Program-made: the position numbers and the translations under genes
Source of the DNA: JBLKSS01 sp047607725
GTDB lineage: Bacteria > Pseudomonadota > Gammaproteobacteria > Enterobacterales > Enterobacteriaceae
DNA length: 12,754 bases
Direction of reading: 5' to 3'
Assembly: GCF_047607725.1 (NCBI RefSeq)
Contig: NZ_JBLKSS010000149.1
Location: 1-12,754 of the forward strand
In this document: positions 1 to 8,340 of the stretch, one piece after another
Position numbering within the stretch: the stretch's first letter is position 1
Layout: the number at the start of each line of letters is the position of its first letter
The notes under the pieces: model-generated
The model's database searches: none
Told to the model about the DNA's origin: nothing
What the model saw: only the letters and a program-made list of their open reading frames with translations

Positions 1-138
1 GCGCACTACGACGATGAGATGGACTACATCACCGAGCGCGGCGCCACGCAGGTGGAAAGCTCGGCAGCCGCAAACACGGGCCGTCTGCGGCCGCAAACGT
101 CGAGTAACAGTTATCGCAGCTCCGCCATAACGAGCTGA
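1..138 (+). pseudogene. ybaL: 3' end of a YbaL-like cation:proton antiporter gene (partial, probably truncated)
   Basis: The frame open from base 1 begins AHYDDEMDYITERGATQV, which resembles the C-terminal TrkA-N (NAD-binding) region of the YbaL/KefB-type antiporters, where a residue run of this kind leads into a V-MGE-REIA motif. Here that motif is missing: after base 54 the frame continues with about 27 unrelated, Ser/Ala-rich residues and stops at 136-138, inside the 3' end of hemH. Position and orientation agree with E. coli, where ybaL lies beyond hemH on the opposite strand, but aes and gsk, expected between them, are absent. The join near base 54 may be a deletion endpoint. Only 18 residues carry the identification and the upstream part is outside the window. 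Confidence 0.42.
67..91. terminator. possible stem-loop between ybaL remnant and hemH
   Basis: GCCGCA at 67-72 pairs with TGCGGC at 86-91, with an inner ACG/CGT pairing around GGC. It lies between two convergent genes, where a terminator is expected, but no T-run follows on either strand. The GCCGCAAAC of the left arm recurs directly at 90-98, so the structure could also be a by-product of a rearrangement. Confidence 0.2.
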
Positions 139-1060
139 CGCAGCATCTCCACATGGGCCGCATCGTCGTTCAGCGCCGGAATATAATGGAACGCGCTGCC
201 GCCGGCATGTTCAAATATTTCCCGATTTTGTGCCTGGATCTCTTCCAGCGTTTCCAGGCAATCGGCGGCGAAACCGGGGCAAATTACCTGCACCCGCTTC
301 ACCCCCTGCGACGATAGGCTTTTCATCGTTTCATCCGTGGCGGGCAGTAGCCAGGGATCGCGGCCGAAACGCGACTGAAAAGTCATCAGCACCTGTTCGG
401 CCGGATAATCCAGCGCCGTGGCCAGGGCCTGGCGCGTGACATCGCACCGCTGCGGATAATCGTCTCCCTCTTCGGCGTAGCGCTGCGGTATACCGTGGAA
501 AGAGAGCACCAGGCGATCCGGTCTGCCGTGCCGGGCAAACGCTGGCGCTCAGCGCGGCAATATACGCCGGATGCGCCACGTAATCGCGAATGAAGCTTAT
601 GGACGGTAAGCATCGGTAATCCATCAGGCTGCGCGCCACCGCATCCCAAATCGCGGCGCTGGTGGAGCAGGAATACTGCGGATACAGCGGCAGGATGTAT
701 AAGCCGGGTGATGTCTTGGGCGAGAAGCCGCGCCTGCGGCAGCGCCGGCTGGCCATAGCTCATCGCCAGCTCCACCACGACATCCGGCAGGCTGGCGGCC
801 AGCGCCTGCTGCTGACGACGGCTGTAAACCAAAAGCGGCGAACCCTCCTCCATCCAGACACTTTGATACAGCTTGGCCACCCTCGGCGAACGCAACGGCA
901 GGATAACGCCGTACAGCAGCGGTAACCACAACGCGCGCGGCGTATCCACCACGCGCCTGTCGCTGAGGAATTCGGCCAAATAGAGCTTGACCGCCTTGAG
1001 GGTGGGGGCTTCCGGCGTGCCCAGATTGACCATCAATACGCCGTATTTTTCCTGCCTCAT
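111..1060 (-). pseudogene. hemH: ferrochelatase, broken by two frameshifts
   Basis: Ferrochelatase inserts ferrous iron into protoporphyrin IX, the last step of haem synthesis. Three consecutive − strand frames each match part of the 320-residue enterobacterial HemH. The N-terminal part (1060 to about 705) has [41 protein letters not shown] and MSYG. The middle (about 705-540) has [11 protein letters not shown] and [13 protein letters not shown]. The C-terminal part (about 530-111) has [33 protein letters not shown] and [15 protein letters not shown]. Against the E. coli length the two breaks amount to losses of about 5 and 8 nt, together 13 nt, which equals the difference between 950 and 963. 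Neither break is in a homopolymer, so sequencing error is unlikely. The start at 1060 has AAGGAAA as ribosome binding site. No functional full-length product is expected. Confidence 0.9.
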
Positions 1061-1159
1061 TGCCGTTTCCTTATCGGTTCGTCGCTGGCGCTAACCCCAT
1101 GGATTTATCAGGGTTAAACCCGCTATCGGAGAAGGTATTGTAGCGGAAAAGCGGGCTTT

Positions 1160-1190
1160 GAGAATGGTTATCATCCATTATCATTGCAAT
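1160..1190 (-). promoter_or_regulatory. possible Fur box upstream of hemH
   Basis: Read on the − strand, this stretch contains ATGATAAT followed by GATGATAACCATTCTC. The second part matches the 19-bp Fur consensus at 13 positions by eye, and the first makes a weaker overlapping match, giving GATAAT-like hexamers in series. It lies 100-130 bp upstream of the hemH start. Iron control of haem synthesis would make sense, but this is inference from a loose motif. Confidence 0.3.
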
Positions 1191-1199
1191 AGGTGATGT

Positions 1200-1590
1200 C
1201 TGATGCAGCGTACTCGGGCGCGTCGTCGGCGCGCAGGGGTGTCGTTCGCGATGGCGTCATTCCTTCGCGGGCGCACCGTACGAGGGTCGTTGGGTGAGAG
1301 TACGTCGTTCAAGGGTAAGACGTAGGAAAGCGCGTCGCCAGCAAAACGCCCAGGCAAGCGCCTAGCTGCTCATGACGACGGCACTCTCCGCAGCTGACGC
1401 ATCCGACTTACGGCCCGCGCCCGTGCATAAGCAATACCGCCGCCGTGCCCGGCGCCGGCCAGTTCCCGAGATCCGCCCGGTAAGCAAGACAATCGCCCGG
1501 CAGGGTCACTGCCGTCCTCGCGTCGGCCGATATCAACGGCCCACACGGTGAAGAGGTTCATCGCCGTAGCGGCCATTCAGGCCCGTGCGC
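1200..1590 (-). pseudogene. decayed trace of an exported alpha/beta hydrolase (dienelactone hydrolase-like)
   Basis: The E. coli order has adk and hemH nearly adjacent, so this stretch is extra. On the − strand, one frame around 1517-1420 reads TAVTLPGDCLAYRADLGNW, then a Pro/Gly-rich linker and AAVLLMHGRGP, then a stop. That layout (short strand, linker, VLLxHGxGG-like strand and oxyanion region) is typical of the N-terminus of dienelactone hydrolase or related alpha/beta hydrolases. A neighbouring frame just upstream starts MNLFTVWA and, joined by a frameshift to LISADAR, would resemble a signal peptide. Downstream the frames are broken and only loosely similar. No catalytic triad is visible. 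The identification is tentative, but the reading as decayed coding sequence is better supported than the family name. Confidence 0.3.
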
Positions 1591-1699
1591 CAACCGAGAA
1601 CAGCGGGCCGCCCGGTGCGCAGGCTATCGGTGTCGGTCACCGTTTCCGCACAGGCCGCTGCTTGACGAGGACAAGAACGGCGAAAAATCCGGCGATGAA

Positions 1700-2335
<636 letters not shown>

Positions 2336-2345
2336 TGCGTCAATC

Positions 2346-2712
2346 CCCTTGCTAATCCAAAAGTATTTTAAAATATAAAAAAAAACGATAAACCATACCA
2401 CTACCGGCACGCATTCCTCAAGCAACCGATATCGTTGGCGGCGGTTGTCCGCGGCTTTCGGATTTGCCTGAGGAAAACGGCCCGCCGCTAGCGCATCCGA
2501 TCATAACGTAAAACCGTTCTGGCGGCGCGGGAATATCATGGCATAGAGAAACTTTTAGCGCCTGGCGGCCAGGGAAAACTGCCTGTGGAGGTAGGTAGGA
2601 GGCGTGCTTCGCGCGGCCGAGGCTCGTCGCGGCTATTCCGCCCGCAGCGCGCAGTGAAGGCATAAACAGGGAGCCTAGACATTATTTCGCGGCTAAACGG
2701 CGCGCAGAGAAG
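2346..2712. other. adk-htpG intergenic region, no gene recognised
   Basis: About 370 bp between the adk start and the htpG terminator hairpin. The part next to adk (about 2360-2395) is strongly AT-rich, with an A9 run, and probably contains the adk promoter; a TAAAAT -10-like hexamer is seen on the − strand but no good -35. The remaining stretch has open frames on both strands, none with recognisable protein features, and no RNA structure was recognised. Confidence 0.5.
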
Positions 2713-2747
2713 GCGGCAAGTCCTCCCTTAGTCGGGGGATTTGCCGC
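2713..2747 (-). terminator. hairpin downstream of htpG, probable terminator
   Basis: On the − strand GCGGCAAATCCCCC is followed by a short loop and GGGAGGACTTGCCGC, forming a long stem with one mismatch or bulge that starts 8 nt after the htpG stop. The following tract is only moderately T-rich, so it is an imperfect intrinsic terminator or a stabilising 3' hairpin. Confidence 0.6.
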
Positions 2748-2754
2748 GCTACCG

Positions 2755-4647
2755 TTAGGCGTTCAGCAGTTGGTTCATACGGCGGATGAACTGGTTAGGA
2801 TCCTCAAGCGTACCGCGCTCGGCCAGCAACGCCTGATCCAGCAGCAGCTCTACCCATTCGCCAAACGCGCCGTCATCGGCCATATCGGCGGTGCGTTTTA
2901 CCAGCGGGTGCTCCGGATTCAGTTCAAAGATATATTTGATCTCCGGCGCGGCTTGGCCTGCGGNGGCAAACAGTTTGGCCATTTGCGTCGTCATATCATT
3001 GGCGTCAGTGGTGANGACCGCGGGGGTATCGGTCAAGCGATGCGTGAGCNGCACCTCTTTGATGCGCTCGCCGAGATAGGTCTTCACGCGCTCAACGAAA
3101 GGCTCAAGCGCCTTTTCGGCCTCTTTTTGCTCTTCGTTTTCCTCATCGGCCAGTTTATCCAGCGACGGATCGGCTTTGCTGACCGACTGGAAGGCTTTAC
3201 CATCAAACTCCGTCAGATAGCTCATCATCCATTCATCAATACGATCGGAGAGCAGCAGCACTTCGATGCCCTTCTTACGCCGCAGCTCCAGATGGGGACT
3301 GCTCTTGGCGGCAGCATAGCTGTCGGCGGTGATATAGTAAATTTTTTCTTGTCCTTCCACCATGCGGCCAACGTACTCTTCCAGCGCGACGGTTTGCGCC
3401 GGGCTATAGCCGTGGGTTGAGGCAAAACGCAGCAGTTTGGCCACCGCTTCACCGTTGGCGGGATCCTCGCCCGGCCCTTCTTTCAGCACCAAGCCGAACG
3501 CCTGCCAGAACGATTGATACTGTTCGGCGTCGTCCTTGGCCAGCTTTTCCAGCATCGACAGGGCACGTTTGGTCAGCGCCCCTTTCAGATTCTGCGTAAT
3601 ACGGCTGTCTTGCAAGATTTCCCGCTGCACGTTCAGCGGCAAATCGTTGGAATCAATTAACCCCTTCACGAAACGCAGATAGTTCGGCATGAATTGTTCG
3701 GCATCATCCATGATGAATACGCGCTGCACATAGAGTTTAAGCCCGTGTTTGTGCTCACGGTTCCACATATCCCAAGGCGCCTTTGCCGGGATATAAAGCA
3801 GACTGGTGTATTCCTGTTTCCCTTCGACGCGGTTATGGCTCCAGCTTAACGGGTCGCTGAAGTCATGGGACAAATGCTTATAAAATTCTTTATATTCCTC
3901 GTCGCTGATATCGGCCTTGTTGCGGGTCCACAGCGCCTGTGCTTTATTGATTTTTTCCCAGGTCACGACCTCTTCGTCGCTGCCTTCTTCGTCGCTTTTG
4001 GTACGCGTCTCGATTTCCACCGGCAGCGCGATATGGTCTGAGTATTTACCGATGACGCTCTTAAGGCGCCAGTCGTCGAGGAATTCGTCCTCGCCCTCGC
4101 GCAAATGCAGGGTGATTTCCGTTCCGCGCTCCGGCTTGACGATATCGGCGATGGCGTAATCGCCCTCGCCTGCGGATTCCCAGAACACCCCTTCGTCGGC
4201 ATTCGCGCCGGCGGCCCGCGTGCGGACGGTGACTTTGTCCGCCACGATAAAGGCCGAATAGAACCCGACGCCGAATTGGCCGATAAGCTGGCTGTCTTTT
4301 AGCTGATCGGATCCCATCGATTCAAGGAAAGCCTTGGTGCCGGATTTGGCAATGGTTCCCAAATTGTCGATTACTTCGTCGCGGCGCATGCCGATACCGT
4401 TATCGCTGAGCGTGATCGTGCGTTTTTCTTTATCGCTGGACAGACGAACGCGCAAATCGCCGTGCCCTTCGCATAAATCCGGCTGCGACAGGGCGCGAAA
4501 ACGCAGTTTATCCACCGCATCCGATGCGTTGGAAATCAGTTCGCGCAGGAAGATTTCTTTATTGGAATAAAGGGAATGGATCATCAGATGAAGCAGCTGC
4601 TTTACTTCCGATTGGAATCCGCGGGTTTCTTGTCCTTTCATACTCAT
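2755..4647 (-). CDS. htpG: HtpG, bacterial Hsp90 chaperone
   Basis: Hsp90-family ATP-dependent cytoplasmic chaperone of 630 residues (E. coli 624), open throughout. The GHKL ATPase domain (about 1-230) shows [16 protein letters not shown] with the catalytic Glu36 and Mg-binding Asn40, DNGIGM (Asp82), and the glycine-rich GQFGVGFYS at 123-131. The middle domain carries the NVQREILQ segment with the conserved arginine. The C-terminal dimerisation domain ends [18 protein letters not shown]. Two ATGs are close together (4647 and 4641). GAGG lies 6 nt before the first and 12 nt before the second, so the first is preferred, giving MS before the usual [10 protein letters not shown]. Three N bases (2964, 3015, 3050) leave three C-terminal residues undetermined. 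The gene has its own heat-shock promoter and is one of the best preserved here. Confidence 0.97.
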   Translation of the reverse strand: MSMKGQETRGFQSEVKQLLHLMIHSLYSNKEIFLRELISNASDAVDKLRFRALSQPDLCEGHGDLRVRLSSDKEKRTITLSDNGIGMRRDEVIDNLGTIAKSGTKAFLESMGSDQLKDSQLIGQFGVGFYSAFIVADKVTVRTRAAGANADEGVFWESAGEGDYAIADIVKPERGTEITLHLREGEDEFLDDWRLKSVIGKYSDHIALPVEIETRTKSDEEGSDEEVVTWEKINKAQALWTRNKADISDEEYKEFYKHLSHDFSDPLSWSHNRVEGKQEYTSLLYIPAKAPWDMWNREHKHGLKLYVQRVFIMDDAEQFMPNYLRFVKGLIDSNDLPLNVQREILQDSRITQNLKGALTKRALSMLEKLAKDDAEQYQSFWQAFGLVLKEGPGEDPANGEAVAKLLRFASTHGYSPAQTVALEEYVGRMVEGQEKIYYITADSYAAAKSSPHLELRRKKGIEVLLLSDRIDEWMMSYLTEFDGKAFQSVSKADPSLDKLADEENEEQKEAEKALEPFVERVKTYLGERIKEVXLTHRLTDTPAVXTTDANDMTTQMAKLFAXAGQAAPEIKYIFELNPEHPLVKRTADMADDGAFGEWVELLLDQALLAERGTLEDPNQFIRRMNQLLNA

Positions 4648-4703
4648 GTTTTACCTCAATCCAAATGCGACCAAACAGGCGGTTAAAGACGGCAATGATG
4701 AAC

Positions 4704-4732
4704 AAATGGGGTTAAGACGAAGGAATTTCAAG
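4704..4732 (-). promoter_or_regulatory. sigma-32 (heat-shock) promoter of htpG
   Basis: On the − strand CTTGAAA (4732-4726) and CCCCATTT (4711-4704) are separated by 14 nt. This matches the sigma-32 consensus CTTGAAA / CCCCATnT at every defined position with normal spacing. The -10 element ends 56 bp before the htpG start. htpG is a classical RpoH regulon member, and the recR terminator just upstream insulates it. Confidence 0.85.
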
Positions 4733-4739
4733 CGGTAAG

Positions 4740-4780
4740 AAAAAAAAGCGCGCCAACGGCCGGCGGACCGGCCTGAGGCG
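4740..4780 (-). terminator. rho-independent terminator of the dnaX-ybaB-recR transcript
   Basis: On the − strand, 3 nt after the recR stop, CGCC-tca-GGCCGG pairs with CCGGCC-gtt-GGCG around a TCCG loop, followed by CGC and a run of eight T (4747-4740). The strong GC stem with a T-run fits an intrinsic terminator. It ends just before the htpG -35 element, so htpG is transcribed separately. Confidence 0.75.
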
Positions 4781-4783
4781 AGG

Positions 4784-5362
4784 TTAAAATTTAATGGGAT
4801 GACGACCGGCCAGCGAGTGCGACAGCGTGGTGCCGTCCACCATTTCAAGCTCGCCTCCAACCAGCACGCCGTAATGCGCGCACATTTCGGCGATATAATT
4901 GGCGGTTGCTTCCCCCTCCACCGTCGGGTTGGTGGCGAGGATCACCTCCTGGATGCGCTCGCTTTCAAGCCGCTCCTGCAGCCGGCTGAGACCGATATCG
5001 TCCGGGCCGATACCGTCAAGGGGCGACAGGTGCCCCATCAGCACGAAATAGCGCCCGGCGAATTGGCCGGTCTGCTCAATAGCGTGAATATCCGTCGGGC
5101 TTTCCACCACGCAGATCTGGCCGGACTGCTGCCGGCGGGGATTCGCGCAAATAGTGCAGATCGCTTGTTCGGTGAAGGTACGGCAATCGGAGCAGTGGCC
5201 GATTTCCGACATCGCGCGGGTCAGCGCCTGCGGCAGGCGCATCCCGCCGCTGCGATCGCGCTGCAGCAAGTGGAAAACCATACGCTGCGCCGATTTCGGC
5301 CCGACGCCAGGCAGGCAGCACAAGGCCTCCGTTAATGCCTCCAGTAATGGACTGGTTTGCAT
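4784..5362 (-). CDS. recR: RecR recombination mediator with a 9-residue internal deletion
   Basis: RecR works with RecF and RecO to load RecA on SSB-coated gaps. The frame is open for 192 residues (E. coli 201). The N-terminal helix-hairpin-helix [13 protein letters not shown], the zinc finger cysteines C57, C60, C69 and C72, and the Toprim core ([30 protein letters not shown]) are present. At residue 164-168 the sequence runs from CAHY straight into [13 protein letters not shown]. The normally invariant segment ending RIAHG before the VGGELE motif is missing, an in-frame 27-nt loss that accounts exactly for the length difference. This conserved Toprim segment is close to the DNA-binding/RecO-contact surface, so function is doubtful. 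The start codon overlaps the native ybaB stop as TGATG, indicating translational coupling. Confidence 0.88.
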   Translation of the reverse strand: MQTSPLLEALTEALCCLPGVGPKSAQRMVFHLLQRDRSGGMRLPQALTRAMSEIGHCSDCRTFTEQAICTICANPRRQQSGQICVVESPTDIHAIEQTGQFAGRYFVLMGHLSPLDGIGPDDIGLSRLQERLESERIQEVILATNPTVEGEATANYIAEMCAHYGVLVGGELEMVDGTTLSHSLAGRHPIKF

Positions 5363-5690
5363 CAGAACGGCATTTTAAAACCAGGAGGAAGCTGCATGCC
5401 GCTGGAAACGGCGGCCATTTTTCCTTCTGGGTTTCAGCGACTCGGCGGGCGGCGTCGTTGAACGCCGCGGCGATCAGATCTTCTAGCATGTCTTTATCAT
5501 CCTCCAGCAGGCTGGGATCGATTTCGACACGGCGGCAATTGTGCGCGCCATTGATGGTGATCTTGACCAGGCCGGCGCCCGACTCACCGGTCACCTCCAG
5601 CTGCGCGATCTCTTCTTGCATCCGCTGCATTTTTTCCTGCATTTGCTGGGTCTGCTTCATCAGATTGCCCATTCCGCCTTTACCAAACAT
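5362..5690 (-). pseudogene. ybaB: YbaB nucleoid-associated protein, 1-base frameshift near the C-terminus
   Basis: YbaB/EbfC is a small dimeric DNA-binding protein encoded between dnaX and recR. The N-terminal 91 residues match the 109-residue E. coli protein almost exactly: [20 protein letters not shown], then [20 protein letters not shown] and the [20 protein letters not shown] region. After ETQKEK the expected [18 protein letters not shown] and stop are all there, but in the next frame. The shift is one A missing from an A-run (A5 at 5418-5422, A6 needed). Uncorrected, the frame runs on through recR to 5076 with meaningless sequence. With one A restored the length is exactly 109 residues. 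It may be a real mutation, a sequencing error, or be partly rescued by polymerase slippage. Only the tail is affected. Confidence 0.85.
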
Positions 5691-5749
5691 AGTCTTATCT
5701 CTCAGTTGCGTCGGGCCGCACTGGCGGCATGTTGCCCCAGCACGGCGGG

Positions 5750-8299
5750 TTATACGGGTCGGATACTGTCTTCATCCAACTCGGCGTCAAAAAAGCGCCG
5801 CAGCATTTGAATGTGCGAATCGTTCATCATCGCTTCCCGCGCCCGCATCAGTTTCTCTTCGTAAATCGCCTGGCGCCATTCCAGCGGCGTTTTCATCGCC
5901 GGATTATCATCTTCCGTTACGGTTAATTCAACCGGCGCGCCCAAATCGGCGCTTAGCGCGTCGCACAGGGCGTTTTGCGCCGTCGCCGAATTCAGATGAC
6001 GCTGCGAGGCGCGTAGGTGCAGACAGACCTTGCCCGGCGCCAAATCTTCTTTCCAGGCGTTCAGGGCAAGCTGTTGCACCAGTTTGGGCACCGCCAGCCG
6101 ATGCACCTGCGACGCCCAGGGATCCCGTTCCAGCGACTCTTCCACCAGAGACAAGGCCAGTTCCGGTGTTTTTTCATGCTCCAGCGCCGTACGCAGCGCT
6201 TTCGGGGTGGTCACCGGCGCCGGCTCGGCTTCGGGCTGCTGGCTGGCACGCCAGCGGTAAGCCTCCGGACGCGGTGCTTTCACCGGGTCTTTCCGGCCGG
6301 CGGCAGGCTGACGCTGCTGGGCGCGTTCGCCCACCGTGGCCAGCCACTCCAGCGCGCTGATGGCCGCTTTCTGGCGCGCCGGCGCCGATTCAGCCTTTTT
6401 TGTTTTTTGGCTCTCCTGACGTCGCAGCAAGGCGGTGCGGGCCTGCAAGAGCTGCGCGGTCGCGTCCGGCAATGGACTATCGCCGCCGGTGGGCGAGGCT
6501 GGCGGCTCGGCATTTTCCGACATTATCGCCCCCGGCTGCCAATCTACCTGCGCCTCATCATCATCGAAGCCGCTGGCGGCATACGCCTGCATGAGGCTTT
6601 CATCCGCACTGTCAACCGCAGTGGCTTGACGGGTAACGGGCGCGCCGCCGCTCGGTAGAGAAGGGGTCTGCCCGCCGGTCAACGCTGGCGCTCCCGCAGA
6701 AACGCCAGCGGCCGGCTTATGCCCCGGTGCCGCCTGTCCAGCGACATGGCCGGCGTCCGCATTTTGCGCTGCGGTGTCGGGTGGCGGAGAAACGCCTGCG
6801 CGACCGCCGCTATAAGCGGCGTACCCAAACGCGGACCCTGTTTGCCCTGCGACTGACGCCGCGGCGACATGGCCGCCGCCATGGGGAACTGACGCCATAT
6901 CAGACGCTATGAAGTTTTCGTCACTGCCATGGGAATCTGCCGCCCTGTCAGACGCCGTGAAACGCCCATCCCTCCCATGGGGACTCGGCACCCTGTCAGA
7001 CGCCGCCAGGGGGGCTAGGCCGGGCGCCGCACTCGGCCGGCCCTTAATCAGGGGGGGGACATTCACGCCGGCGCGCGACGTTACGCGATCCGCGGACGCG
7101 GCCCCTGATGCGACAGCTGCGCCGGTGGAAGGGCCGTCCTGGCCTGCGTCGGGGCTAAATTCAGCCGTTTTTTTTTCCGCGTTAGCCGGTATCACCGCCG
7201 CTTCCACCGCGGCGGGATGAAACGCCAGCGCGCGCAGTAGGCTCATTTCAACCCCCATCCGGGGGTCCGGTGCAAAAGGCAGCTCTTTGCGTCCTATAAG
7301 CAGGGTTTGGTAATACAGCTGTAAATCGGCCGGGGGAAGGCGACGGGCCAATTCCCGCAAACGCGGCACAATGGCGGGATCTTCCTCATCGTTCAATTGG
7401 TCCGGCAATAGCTGCCCCATCGCGAGACGGTGCAGCAAAGAGAGCATCTCAAGGAGCAGAGTTTCCCAATCCATACCGCGAGCGGCGCATTGCGCAAGCT
7501 GCGCCATCATCGCGCCGCCGTCGGCGTCGGCCAGCGCTTCGATAAGCGCCAGCGGCTGCTCGGTGTTCAGCGTGCCGAGCATCAGGCTTACCGCCTCAGC
7601 GCTAACTTCCCCCTGCCCCATGGCGATAGCCTGATCGGTCAGGCTCAGGGCGTCACGCATGCTGCCGTCGGCGGCGCGGGCCAGCAGCTGCAGCGCGTGC
7701 GGCGCGGCGGCGATATGCTCCTGCAGTAACACCGTCGACAGCTGGCCGCGGATTTGCTCGACGTCGAGCGCCTTTAAATGAAATTGTAAACAGCGGGAAA
7801 GGATGGTCACTGGCAGTTTCTGCGGATCGGTGGTAGCCAGTAAAAATTTGACGTGTGCCGGCGGCTCCTCCAGCGTTTTTAGCAGCGCGTTGAAGCTATG
7901 GCGGGACAGCATATGTACTTCATCGATGAGATACACCTTAAAGCGGCCGCGCGCCGGCGCGTACTGTACGTTATCCAGCAGCTCGCGGGTATCTTCTACT
8001 TTGGTCCGTGAGGCGGCATCGATTTCAATCAGATCGACGAAGCGGCCCTGCTCGATTTCGCGGCAATTATCACACTGGCCGCAGGGGGTGGCGGTGATAC
8101 CGGTTTCGCAATTCAGCCCTTTCGCCAGAAGACGGGCGATGGTGGTTTTACCCACGCCGCGGGTGCCTGATAACAAGTAGGCATGATGGATCCTGCCCAA
8201 TGATAGGCCGTTCGCCAGCGCCGTCAGGACATGCTCCTGACCTACTACATCGGCAAATGTTTGCGGACGCCACTTACGGGCAAGCACCTGATAGCTCAT
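5750..8299 (-). CDS. dnaX: DNA polymerase III tau/gamma subunit with an enlarged linker
   Basis: DnaX is the ATPase of the clamp loader; full-length tau also ties together the polymerase cores and the DnaB helicase. The frame is open for 849 residues against 643 in E. coli. Domains I-II contain Walker A GTRGVGKT (45-52), zinc ligands C64, C73, C76 and C79, Walker B LIDEVH (124-129) and SRC with the arginine finger R169. Domain III ends near LLRALAFHP (about 365). The tau-specific C-terminus is well conserved ([62 protein letters not shown]). The extra 200 or so residues lie in the Ala/Pro/Gly/Ser-rich linker (about 370-620), which includes tandem repeats and A9 and C8 runs. A -1 frameshift signal near codon 635 would give gamma. 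Expression is presumably coupled to ybaB-recR downstream. Confidence 0.95.
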   Translation of the reverse strand: MSYQVLARKWRPQTFADVVGQEHVLTALANGLSLGRIHHAYLLSGTRGVGKTTIARLLAKGLNCETGITATPCGQCDNCREIEQGRFVDLIEIDAASRTKVEDTRELLDNVQYAPARGRFKVYLIDEVHMLSRHSFNALLKTLEEPPAHVKFLLATTDPQKLPVTILSRCLQFHLKALDVEQIRGQLSTVLLQEHIAAAPHALQLLARAADGSMRDALSLTDQAIAMGQGEVSAEAVSLMLGTLNTEQPLALIEALADADGGAMMAQLAQCAARGMDWETLLLEMLSLLHRLAMGQLLPDQLNDEEDPAIVPRLRELARRLPPADLQLYYQTLLIGRKELPFAPDPRMGVEMSLLRALAFHPAAVEAAVIPANAEKKTAEFSPDAGQDGPSTGAAVASGAASADRVTSRAGVNVPPLIKGRPSAAPGLAPLAASDRVPSPHGRDGRFTASDRAADSHGSDENFIASDMASVPHGGGHVAAASVAGQTGSAFGYAAYSGGRAGVSPPPDTAAQNADAGHVAGQAAPGHKPAAGVSAGAPALTGGQTPSLPSGGAPVTRQATAVDSADESLMQAYAASGFDDDEAQVDWQPGAIMSENAEPPASPTGGDSPLPDATAQLLQARTALLRRQESQKTKKAESAPARQKAAISALEWLATVGERAQQRQPAAGRKDPVKAPRPEAYRWRASQQPEAEPAPVTTPKALRTALEHEKTPELALSLVEESLERDPWASQVHRLAVPKLVQQLALNAWKEDLAPGKVCLHLRASQRHLNSATAQNALCDALSADLGAPVELTVTEDDNPAMKTPLEWRQAIYEEKLMRAREAMMNDSHIQMLRRFFDAELDEDSIRPV
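6349..6417 (-). promoter_or_regulatory. programmed -1 ribosomal frameshift signal of dnaX (gamma production)
   Basis: On the − strand the heptamer A AAA AAG lies at 6401-6395 in the correct phase (third base of ACA, then AAA AAG; codon 635). A -1 shift gives GGC then TGA, so the product ends after about 636 residues. The internal Shine-Dalgarno AGGAG (6417-6413) lies 11 nt upstream, as in the E. coli stimulator. Downstream, GGCGC/GCGCC can form a hairpin (6386-6373, 8 nt after the heptamer), or CCGGCGCGC can pair with GCGCGCTGG (6382-6349). All three known elements of the E. coli dnaX signal are therefore present. Confidence 0.85.
6879..7008 (-). repeat. 48-bp tandem repeats within the dnaX linker
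   Basis: On the + strand the unit begins CCATGGG at 6879, 6927 and 6975, exactly 48 bp apart, each followed by a TCAGACGC core; the third copy degrades after about 7008. In the protein this gives diverged 16-residue units beginning ASD and containing HG ([30 protein letters not shown]). The multiple-of-three period keeps the reading frame. Confidence 0.85.
7168..7176 (-). repeat. A9 slippery run in dnaX just after the clamp-loader core
   Basis: On the − strand GAA AAA AAA ACG (residues 375-378) contains nine consecutive A and a phased A AAA AAA heptamer. A -1 ribosomal shift, or one extra A in the transcript, gives AAC GGC TGA, ending translation after about 379 residues. The position is at the end of domain III. 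The run and the stop are directly seen; any use of them is inference. Confidence 0.6.
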
Positions 8300-8340
8300 G
8301 AGTCGCGATTTACGTCGAAGGAACAGAGGGCCATGCTAAC

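Noticed and set aside
2418..2663. 81-codon − strand frame between adk and htpG
   Set aside because: No recognisable protein features or ribosome binding site; probably chance in an intergenic region.
2770..3420. 216-codon + strand frame opposite htpG
   Set aside because: Shadow of htpG, with no ribosome binding site or recognisable motif.
5076..5361. Apparent 204-residue ybaB-recR fusion frame on the − strand
   Set aside because: It is the out-of-frame read-through after the ybaB frameshift; the recR frame in the same interval is the real one.
5335..6360. 341-codon + strand open frame opposite ybaB and dnaX
   Set aside because: It lies antisense to clearly conserved dnaX and ybaB and has an Arg/Pro/Ala-rich composition typical of shadow frames in GC-rich DNA; no family features.
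6403..6408. First A6 run (CAA AAA ACA) upstream of the dnaX heptamer as another slippery site
   Set aside because: In the reading frame it does not form an X XXY YYZ heptamer that allows both tRNAs to re-pair after a -1 slip.
6879..7008. CRISPR-like appearance of the 48-bp repeats
   Set aside because: The repeats are directly adjacent without spacers, diverged, in frame within dnaX, and there are no cas genes.
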